Positions 56,047 to 64,000 of a stretch of DNA of 64,000 nucleotides are shown piece by piece; position 1 is the first letter of the stretch; every line of letters begins with the position of its first letter. Origin of the DNA: Tilletia caries (Eukaryota; Basidiomycota; Exobasidiomycetes; Tilletiales; Tilletiaceae); the NCBI GenBank assembly GCA_032718865.1, contig JALUTQ010000004.1, positions 992,001 through 1,056,000 on the forward strand, read 5' to 3'. The notes under the pieces are model-generated. The model was given only the letters and a program-made list of their open reading frames with translations, made no database searches and was not told where the DNA came from. The translations under genes were made by a program, and so were the position numbers.

Positions 56047-56774
56047 TGACTGATATTTCGAAATCCCATAACAGCCGGCCATCAGCGAGCAGAGCGAAGG
56101 GATCTCTTCGACTCGGACTTCCGTGTTCGTTCCCAGCGCTGGACGCTGAATGGAGGATCCACGCTATCATACGGAGATACGTTATTACACATTCCTTACA
56201 TATGTCAATACAAACACATCCCGACGGCACACGCAAGCAAAATCTCTCAACGCACAGGTGACCCGACGCTCGACACACACGCACCTACAGAACAATACCT
56301 CTACCGGACGGCCATCGTCGCAAATCATTATTTGCCCTCGACTTCGGTCCCATTACCATTCGCTTTGATCACCTTCCTTCTTCCGCCGCTCCGGACCCCA
56401 AACTCTATGTTGGAACTTTACACATCCGCTCGGGAGGATGTCGCCCGTTTTCTTCTCTTCGACTTCTGTATTTTCTGATTCGTATCGTTTCCGACTCATC
56501 ACTAAACAACTCCTTTTCTTTGGCACCACTGAAGGTCAACTTGGAACGCAGCCTCAGGCCCTCAGCCGTCCCGCCTCCCGCCTTGCGTTCCAACTCCAAG
56601 CGCGATCCTCCTCATGGGCCTGTCCATGCGGCAGGAGAGGGAGCCAGGGTATGATGTTTCACAGCAACTTATCTGACCTTCTGCAGGGAGAACTGAACAA
56701 GAGCGACAATAATGTGCAGGTTATGCAGGATGCTTCATCTCGTTTCTCACATTCTCATGCTCGCCTGGACTCGA
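56047..56774. other. intergenic, nothing recognised
   Basis: 3' flank of the serine-rich gene; no supported gene. Confidence 0.35.
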
Positions 56775-56780
56775 TATAAA
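56775..56780 (+). promoter_or_regulatory. TATA box for the H-type lectin gene
   Basis: TATAAA 134 nt before the ATG at 56914, followed by a pyrimidine-rich leader (TTCCTTCTCTTCCCC..), as in other promoters of this window. Confidence 0.5.
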
Positions 56781-56913
56781 GGCGTCGAGGCCTTCGCTGA
56801 TCTCGTCACCCTTCTCTTCCCCCAGTTCCTTCTCTTCCCCCATTCCTTCCCCTTCCTCCGTTCCTCCATTCTCCATCCACCATCCCCATTCGCCCATCCT
56901 TCCGATTTTCCGA

Positions 56914-59366
56914 ATGACAGGCGAAGATCAATTCGTTCTGCTGCCCACTGCGCCCAGCACTCTCTCCATCGCCAATGCCTCGAGCATGAATGGACTTCAG
57001 GACGACGAGTCTGCTTCGGAGGTGTTTGCGCAAGTTTCTGTCCCCAAGATGCACCATTCGCTCGTTATTGCGATGAGTCTTGAAAGGGCTCTCGCAGTCG
57101 CCCAGGCCGAACAACAACTCACGCGTGCAAGGACCATTCGGGCTCAGCAAGTGATCTTCGAGAACATCGTAGGATCGTCCGACCCTCTTTGCACGGATCA
57201 GAAAGCATCCGTGGAGGGTAAGTCCCATGCTTGCCTGATTGTGGCCATTGCTCGCCGCTGACTCGTGTCACCGCCTTTGCAAGCAGATGATCTCAAGAAT
57301 GCCTTCGCAGAGATAATCATCAAAACGAAGACGATCGAGGCAAGGCATGAAGAGCTAAAGGCTGCGAGAGACGTCTCGATGCAAGCCGTCCACAGGCTTA
57401 TCTCTAGAAGCCTTCAGCGCGGCTCCGCTCAGATGAAGGCTTTGCTCCAAGCTGTCGTCTCTCGGCCAGACGAGAAAATTAACTCCGTGCGATTCGACGA
57501 CGAAGTCGACCCTCCCGAGCGAGTCGAAACGGCTTTCGCCGAGCGCCAAGGCATCTTGGGCGACGTCTCGATGGCGCGAGTCATCTTTCTGGATGTGTAC
57601 GACCGCTTGTGCTCCCTTTGCGATGTCGTCGCCATCTTCGCCCGGCGCGACAAGGCCATCATGAAGGAGCTTGCAAAAATGCGGGATAAAATCACCTCTT
57701 TCCTAGCTGAGGTCGACAAGCAACTCGGCTTGGACGCATCATCACGCAAGAAACTGCTTCTCAAGCTCGCTCGGACTGAGCTGGCCGCGACTCAAAAGGA
57801 TGCGGTAAGCTACAAACCATGACATTATGCATCACGACCAAAGAGACTGATTGAACCGTAAATCGCTTTCAGTGTACGACTCAAAACGGGGAGATCTGGT
57901 GAGCATTTATGTGGTGCACAGATACACTGATGACCAGTACTCACAAGTAGCCGCATTCTTTCATTTCTCGGGTTTGGCTCACCTGCGGACGACTTGGCCC
58001 TCGTCAATGATGGCAAGATGCACGAACTACTTACAATCTCCAAGAGCATCGCTGCCCGCAATTCCCAGATCGACGACCTCGTTTCTGCCCTCAAAATCAC
58101 GGATGAAGCCCTGTTCCTGCGGATGACGGCAAGCGCAGTCCTCAACGCAGAGGAAAGGAATGCCATAATTGAGGGCAAGAAGAGAGCGTTGCTGTTGTTT
58201 CAAAGCATGGACGACCTGGAAAAGAGCATGACGAACCGTAACGTGAAGATCGGCACCGAGGACATGCTACGCCATATTCTAAAGGTCGCCGAATGCGCTG
58301 CGCGATTGGTCAACTCGAACGAAATCGTCCGGGAAATTCTTCATTCCCTCTGGGACACGGTTCTGCTCAACTACGGTGCGGAGACCGCCAGGTCTATGAT
58401 GGAGACCAAAAAGCTCTTCAAGCTCAAAGATTGCATCCCAAACCGCCAAGATGTTGCCTTTGCGACCCACGTCCTTCCATTCAATGGGGGACCACGCAAT
58501 GAGCAGTATTTCTCCTTCAAGTTCTCTGCTCCAGCTGGCGATGCCCAGGTGTTAACCCTCTTCAAAAAATTGGACACTGTGAGTGGCGTATCCTTGGACC
58601 CATGAGGAAGAAGACACAGAGAAACTGAATTTTGGTATGGAATGATATCCACACAACACAGGAGGCATCAGAGCCCGTCCGCATCACTTCCGGATGCACG
58701 AACGACCGTGAAGTTTTCGTCAAGACATGGGGCTTGAACCACATCTTGTCTTTCGATGTCAGCATCGTTGCGATTTCGGCCAACGACGGGCGCTTTCAAA
58801 CAGGAAGTTGCTGGTTCCATACGGGCTCAGAGTGGGCACCAAACCCGTTGAAGCCAGAAGAGCACATCAGTTCCACGGCCGTCACCTTCGATCGACCGTT
58901 CGGAAACAACCCCAGTGTGCGGTTGTTTGTGTCCTACTTGGATGCCGGACGCGAACCGATCGGCGACCTGAGCACCACGTCATGGGTGGACAACATCACA
59001 CCGTTCGGCTTCAGGCTCTGTACAAAGGTTTGGAATGGTCGTACCGACCTGCTCGGATTGACCTTGCGATGGATCGCCCATGATCCAGACGAGACCACGA
59101 TTCGCAGTGGGGTCATTCAGCACGACTCCGAGACATGGGCCCAGAGCAAGAAAGGCACTATTCGCTTCGATGAGGCGTTCGCCGATTGCGCTCCCTCCGT
59201 GCTCGTGACCGGAATCGCTGGCATGGAGTGCAACTTCGGAGAGCAGAACCTGCGCTTTCAGATTCAGGAAAGTGACGTTGGACCGGAGGGCTTCAACTAC
59301 GTCGCCGGACCTTGGCATACATCGCGCATGAAGCACGGTCGCTGGAGCTGGATTGCGATCGAGTAA
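56914..59366 (+). CDS. coiled-coil protein with C-terminal H-type lectin-like domain, five exons
   Basis: Exons 56914-57217, 57287-57804, 57873-57898 (26-nt micro-exon), 57951-58578 and 58662-59366 join in phase to about 726 residues. Residues ~55-520 are helical, with heptad-like stretches (MSLERALAVAQAEQQLTRAR; AEIIIKTKTIEARHEELKAA; MRDKITSFLAEVDKQLGL). Residues ~540-726 hold H-type-lectin-like beta repeats: ISSTAVTFDRPFGNNPSVRL, TPFGFRLCTKVW, LGLTLRWIAHD, then GTIRFDEAFADCAPSVLVTG and RWSWIAIE. H-type lectins bind N-acetylgalactosamine-like sugars. There is no signal peptide, so a cytosolic role such as sensing or aggregation is likely. The lectin call is from pattern only. The neighbours do not define its function. 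Confidence 0.7.
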
Positions 59367-60423
59367 CCTTCACGCTTCTCCAGAGGAGCTTCGATCGCCC
59401 TCAGCGCTGCGACTACCTCACGCTCCTAAAGCCCTGCCCTTTCTCCCATCTTTCACTTTCCAAAATCCAAAACTTTCAGGTGACGTTTGCCTCCTGCTCC
59501 TCATCACCGACATAGGCTTACTTGGCTTCGTTGCTTGCTGTGACGGCTGACCTTCGTCAACTGACCATCTCTTCTCCTCCCCTTCATCTTCTTCTTTTCT
59601 TTCCTCCTTTTGTTCTCCTTCAAGACGCTGATATCTTTCTCCTCTCTGTCTCTGCTCCTCTCTCTCCCCCCTCTGTTTGCGAAGGCTTACTCACTCACTG
59701 CTCCTCCAGCAGCAGCAGCTCTTCATCGACTGCGATCAAGATCCTCGCTGCCAGGTATGCCGGCTACTCTTCAACCTCAGCCGCAGCAGCGCCAGCTGGA
59801 GCAGGCGGAGGCATACAAGGATCGCCCTCTGCTAGCGCTGGCGCTGAGGCTGTCATTCCGTCGATGATACCGGCTCCTGTCGCATCCTTATCCTCATCGT
59901 CAACAGCAACAGTAGTAGCGCACACCCGAAGGATGAGCACGCCTGCGGTGTCCCTCCTTTCCCCCGCCGCGTCATGCGTCAATATCGTCATCATCGCCAT
60001 CCACATCTCCACATCCTCACATAATCCAGGTCATCCACAGCATTACCCGCTCTCGACTTCCCTCACCCGGCCCGTGCGAAGGAGGAGAGAGGCAGGCTCA
60101 CTCGACATAGCATGCATCTGCGCCAACTCGCTCACCGCTTCCAACAGAATCTGCCGTGGAGATGGTCCCTTCCCTTTGTTTGTTGCGCTATTCCCAGCTT
60201 AACGTACTGCTGCTGACAGAACGTTCCGATTTCAACAGCTACAGCACATTGTCGGCAGATGGGTCAGTTCAAGTCGATCATCTAACTGTATGCTCAACGC
60301 ATCAGCGCATCAGACACGGACATGCGGTTGCGATGGAACTATCCAAGGCATGACGCATAACATGAAGCATCCTGCCATATCAGAGAATATGTACACAAAA
60401 ACCTGCGAAGACCCAAGCTATGT
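59367..60423. other. intergenic, no supported gene
   Basis: Pyrimidine-rich to about 59720, with a Ser-codon microsatellite (AGCAGCAGCAGC). A long open frame at 59522-60202 is low-complexity Ser/Ala and not convincing. Confidence 0.35.
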
Positions 60424-60475
60424 AACGCCGTTTGGGTCACCTTTGAAAATGAACTTTTTGAAATCGCAATCGCAA
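60424..60475 (+). repeat. 52-bp inverted repeat, left arm
   Basis: Perfect reverse complement of 63666-63717; begins AACGCCGTTTGGGTCACC and ends AATCGCAATCGCAA. The match extends four more bases outward after one mismatch (TATG-T/G-AACG). Confidence 0.9.
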
Positions 60476-61233
60476 AACACAAAGGTAACCAAGGTGCCAG
60501 AATCAGACTCTCAACTACCATCATCCTTCACACACCCCAGTCGACTCTACACAACCCAGTGCCAGACAGCTCCGAACGCTGCTCAATGGTCCACTGCATT
60601 CATGCCGAGCCAAAGATAGCTCATTTTCCTCTTCTCTGAGCCACTCGGCGGATCGAAAGGAGCTCGCAGCTGACCTCTTTTGCCCAGTGCTGCTGACCAC
60701 TTTCTCCCCCGTTGTTGCCTCCAAGAGTCTTTCTGCTCGCTTGCTGCTGCTGCTGCTATGCCTGGCTGACACTTTCGTCTTTACGTGTTGATTTCTGATG
60801 ATCCTTTCCAGTCTGGCTAACGTATCTGCTTCCCATCTGCCTTAAGTAGCTATTTTCACCTTTCTGCTCTCTCCGATACCTCAATCTTTACCGTTCAATG
60901 ATCAATCTTCCAGAGCTTCTCTCTCTATGTACACAGCTATCATCGACCCTCATACCAGCCTGCCTGCGCATCTCCGAGCGCCGTTATTCCCCGTGTCTGC
61001 GCGTCGAGCACTCGGGCACCCCTTTGTTCAGCCCGTCCAGGCAGCTTCGACGTCCTCAGCCTCCTCCGCTGCGCGTCACCACCGGGTACGGTTGCAGGCG
61101 CCCATCGCTGTCCACTATAAGGATGCCCCGACGGCCATCCGGCTCCCAAGGGCTGCCTCCTATACACCGCCCCTGCCACATCCCATATGCTGGGGTACAC
61201 CTGACGCCACGTGGTAAACTGATCTTATCTTAT
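60476..61233. other. stretch between inverted repeat and MITE, no supported gene
   Basis: Short Ser/Pro-rich frames around 60927-61254 lack domains. No gene assigned. Confidence 0.3.
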
Positions 61234-61243
61234 CTGCCCCTAT

Positions 61244-61911
61244 TAGTCTGGTAGAAGACCAGACCGTGTCACGTGATGCCAGAGCATCTTGCCGTGTACA
61301 CGGTCTGGCAAGATTCGAGGCGATTTACTTAACACCACCCCTCACTCAGAGGCCTCCGGCGTTGGCCTCCACATTTTTTCCCGGACGCATGTCACGTATC
61401 TGAGCCAATACAACACCTTTTTACAGAACGGAAAGCGGCAGTACCTGCTCCAACAAGTCGCCACCACCTTTGCTTAATGCTTCAGGTCATGTTGTCCTGT
61501 GGCCTGTGGTCTGGTGGTGTTTCCCAGTATTTGACCTTTCAAGAAATGATCAGAAAAGCCATGATCATATCGCCGACCATCTATAAGGAAAGCTTAATCT
61601 CGTTGGCAGCGAAGTGCCTCTTACTGCCAGTCGATTTTGACCCCCATTCCTCCAAGTGATCAGGCCAAAGATGACACGAGCATGGTCTGTAAGGAGTCGA
61701 GCAACTGCTCATGTGGTTTTCTAAGTGTTTGAGTGACATTTTATAAGTGGTCGAAGGTCCACCAGTTCTGGTGCTTCGCTCAAAATCCGACCCTCAGCGT
61801 CGGTGGTTCCTTTAAAATGGTGTTGAGTTCTACCAGACCGTCCTTCGGACGGGTACGCTGCGCCTCCGCTGCTACAAGTCTGAAGTCACGGTCTGGTCTC
61901 ATACCAGACTA
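61244..61911. mobile_element. MULE-like MITE, TAGTCTGG family, copy 2
   Basis: A 668-bp element. The left end TAGTCTGGTAGAAGACCAGA and the inverted right end TAGTCTGGTATGAGACCAGA match at 18 of 20 bases. It is flanked by a perfect 10-bp target duplication CTGCCCCTAT (61234-61243 and 61912-61921). It shares with copy 1 the palindromic terminal design and an inner ACGGTCTGG..ATTCGA motif. Non-coding apart from chance frames. Confidence 0.9.
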
Positions 61912-62428
61912 CTGCCCCTATAAAGTCAGTGGCGATTTAAAGCTCGGTTTAGATTTCCACGTGGCCCTTCAACAATGGGGACCAGCTACCCATGGCCGTG
62001 CCATCATATGCTCGACTCTGACCAGGCGGGCTCGGAGCGCTGTTGTGCCCCTGTACTTTCCCCAACAAGAAGCCAGATGCGAGCCGACAAGTCTTCTTAC
62101 CGGCTCCGGCGCCATGCGCATCCCCTCTTTGACCGTCGAAGACATGAGCCTGCATTTCTGCTTCCTCCCGAACATTCTTATATCCCAATACTACGACTCT
62201 CTTCCTCGCGCAGCTGCGCGCAATACTATCTGTATGCATTGGGCGTTCTACGAGCTGAAAGCAGGTGTCTTTTCTTACGAGTGAAAGGGTAGGCGGGAGT
62301 TGAGGAGTGAGGGTGACCTTAAGAATCAGGATCAATCAGCATGTTCAGCTTCAAGGTGCTGCCTCGGACTCTCGAATCTGTCCCTGCGCCCACAGCAACC
62401 AGCACAGCGCTCAGCCGGAGACATACAG

Positions 62429-62653
62429 ATGCGTATGAACGAGGATCTGTGCCATGTTTGTTGGGTGGAGAATGACCTGGGCTGCTGTGAAGCTCGAGAG
62501 GCAGGAAAGGAACACGGGCGCGCGGCAACGGCTCTGGAAGCTCGAGAAGACAACTTGAGCAGCTCTGGCGCGGCGGAACAGGAAGCTGGGACCTCTGGCT
62601 CTACTCTCAGCCGGGTCGGGTCTTTACCTGAACGTTGTGTGCAGTGTGATTGA
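62429..62653 (+). CDS. small Cys-rich open frame, doubtful
   Basis: A frame of about 74 residues beginning MRMNEDLCHVCWVENDLGCC and ending LPERCVQCD, with two C-x2-C pairs that could bind zinc. No promoter or homolog is recognised. It could be a chance frame. Confidence 0.2.
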   Translation: MRMNEDLCHVCWVENDLGCCEAREAGKEHGRAATALEAREDNLSSSGAAEQEAGTSGSTLSRVGSLPERCVQCD

Positions 62654-62717
62654 AGAACAAGCGGAAGATGGTGAGGAATTCCATAGCTCATGCTCTGCCA
62701 ACATTTCCTGCTGGGCG

Positions 62718-63652
62718 TTTCTAATGGCCGCCCCGGGGCGGCCCTCCAATTGAGCCCGCCCCCCCTAGCACCGCTGCTTTCCGAACCAAAAACCGCCCCC
62801 GGTCTTCATAGCGTGATCACCAATCACCAACTACACTCTAACGTGTTTCGGCCGTGTCGGTGGACAGGGCATCGCCTTCGCCGTGAGTGTGGAGGGCGCG
62901 TCGGATCGCGCGTGTCGCGTGTTGCGGAAGCCCAGACCACCTCATCTCCTCACCGCCTCGAATACGTGGCAGCTGCTGATACTTCATCTTCTTTCCCACC
63001 ACCATCAGCAGCTCCTTCCTCTCGAGTCTCGACTCTCACAACACGCGAACACGCCTCAGGTCCTTCGACAACGTTTCTTTCTTCCCACCCTCCACTCCCA
63101 AAACGATCTGCGATCGACACCCGCGAGCGAACGACACTCTTCCCCCTCCTTTCCGTCGTCTCTACCTCAGCGCGACACCCGAGCCCCTTTGTGGTCCCAC
63201 CCTCACCGCTCTTCTCGGTTCTTTCCCCCCTCTCTGGCTGCTCTCCCTTTCTCAGTTACCAGTTTCCCGTCACGTTTTCCCACCGTCTTGTTCCATGCTC
63301 TCTTTCTGTACCTAATCTCGAGAAGGGATCGTGCCGTCTCTCGCGGGTTTTCCCACCCGCCCGAGCGCGCACGCGTCGGCCGGGACCCAAAGCGGTTTCC
63401 GACGGCAGCAATGACAGCGCCGTCTTGCCCCCAAGAAACTGGATTGATTTACAGTGAGTTCAAGTGATCACTAGCGATCCCATAGCGCCCACAGCCGAAC
63501 AGGTGCGGAGGTGTCGATATGCGAGCCGTGAGATAATTGAGACTTACGTAATGATCATGGGGGGGGGCGGAAATTTTGAGGGGCATTGAAAGGTGGGGGG
63601 CGGGCTTAAGAACATTCTCCATACGTACCCGCCCCGGGGCGGCCTTTAGAAA
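62718..63652. mobile_element. inverted-repeat element with GGCCGCCCCGGGGCGG ends
   Basis: About 935 bp. The left end TTTCTAATGGCCGCCCCGGG and the inverted right end TTTCTAAAGGCCGCCCCGGG match at 19 of 20 bases, and the match goes on for GCGG. The left copy includes an 18-bp perfect palindrome (62726-62743). C-rich then G-rich runs lie just inside each end. No target duplication is evident, so the exact boundary and class are uncertain. The interior is pyrimidine-rich, with open frames that show no domain. Confidence 0.6.
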
Positions 63653-63665
63653 AGTCCTTTCCTGC

Positions 63666-63717
63666 TTGCGATTGCGATTTCAAAAAGTTCATTTTCAAAG
63701 GTGACCCAAACGGCGTT
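63666..63717 (-). repeat. 52-bp inverted repeat, right arm
   Basis: Perfect reverse complement of 60424-60475. It starts 14 nt outside the right end of the GC-palindrome element. Confidence 0.9.
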
Positions 63718-63899
63718 CCATACTAAGCAAACAAAGGAAACCGCCTTCCTTTGTTCTTGCCTCTTCGCCATGACTCTGACGATTGGCTGTAGGAGCGCTA
63801 GGCAATCAGACGGCCACCCAACATCCACTTGCAGCAGGGTGAGTCATACTGCGGCTCACTGATCACTGGCATTGACACTTGACAGTCTTCAAATGCAGA

Positions 63900-63907
63900 T
63901 ATAAAAG
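63900..63907 (+). promoter_or_regulatory. TATA box of a gene starting beyond the window
   Basis: TATAAAAG, followed about 30 nt later by a likely start-site region and a pyrimidine-rich leader (CTTCTCTATACCTACACATT) running to the window end. No ATG-initiated frame is seen before base 64000. Confidence 0.4.
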
Positions 63908-64000
63908 ATCTGTGTCCCAACTGAACGCTGGGTCACCGCCCACCAGCTTCTCTATACCTACACATTTCTCCATCAATCAGTTCCAAATCAGCAGGATACG

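Noticed and set aside
59522..60202. 226-codon open frame
   Set aside because: Composition is low-complexity Ser/Ala with hydrophobic runs from pyrimidine tracts; no domain, intron or conserved feature.
62690..63467. Long overlapping plus-strand frames
   Set aside because: Two frames are open at once over a CT-rich stretch inside an inverted-repeat element, typical of chance open frames.
1..64000. CRISPR arrays, operons, ribosome binding sites
   Set aside because: Intron-containing genes and TATA promoters show a eukaryotic genome; no regular spacer-repeat array is present.

Overview
This window looks like nuclear DNA from a basidiomycete-type fungus. The genes are split by short GT..AG introns, mostly 50-90 nt. 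Promoters carry TATA boxes or pyrimidine tracts. There is a family-4 chitin deacetylase gene and a Crypton carrying the fungus-specific GCR1_C DNA-binding domain. I cannot fix the species. Most of the 64 kb is accessory, transposon-rich DNA; stretches that read as ordinary host genes lie at about 15-19.7 kb and 51-59.4 kb.

Layout. 0-13 kb: the 3' part of a Pif1/Helitron-type helicase gene, three uncharacterised genes and an intronless coiled-coil/protein-kinase gene, separated by intergenic clusters of a TGTCATG/CATGACA motif. 12.8-13.6 and 24.9-25.9 kb: five copies of a ~250-350 bp repeat in two arrays. 15-19.7 kb: a small unknown gene, a chitin deacetylase gene with an internal stop, and a coiled-coil gene. 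20-24.2 kb: a minus-strand mosaic including a decayed ATP-synthase-delta-like segment. 26.3-28.8 kb: a 5'-truncated MULE transposase gene. 29.2-29.7 kb: a kinase remnant. 30-35 kb: gene-poor DNA with a MULE-like MITE. 35.4-42.5 kb: a Crypton recombinase gene, one intron of which holds a 3.1-kb LTR element that carries a fatty-acid 2-hydroxylase fragment. 42.6-43.3 kb: a hAT-like MITE. 44.3-50.7 kb: a complete hAT transposon. 51.4-59.4 kb: a large serine-rich gene and an H-type-lectin gene. 60-64 kb: several inverted-repeat elements.

The most striking system is the hAT element. Its 12-bp inverted ends and a perfect 8-bp target duplication enclose exactly two convergent genes. One is the transposase, reading inward from the left end; the other is a CMGC-like protein kinase, reading inward from the right end. 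The kinase gene has two clear introns and one apparent frameshift. A transposon that carries its own kinase, with each terminus placed as a promoter region, deserves follow-up. Other well-delimited elements are two related MITEs with 10-bp target duplications (33.2 and 61.2 kb), the 697-bp MITE with an 8-bp duplication, and the LTR element nested in the Crypton intron.

Calls marked as element boundaries rest on direct base matches (inverted termini, duplicated targets). Protein calls rest on motifs I can read. Exon joins were checked for phase where stated.
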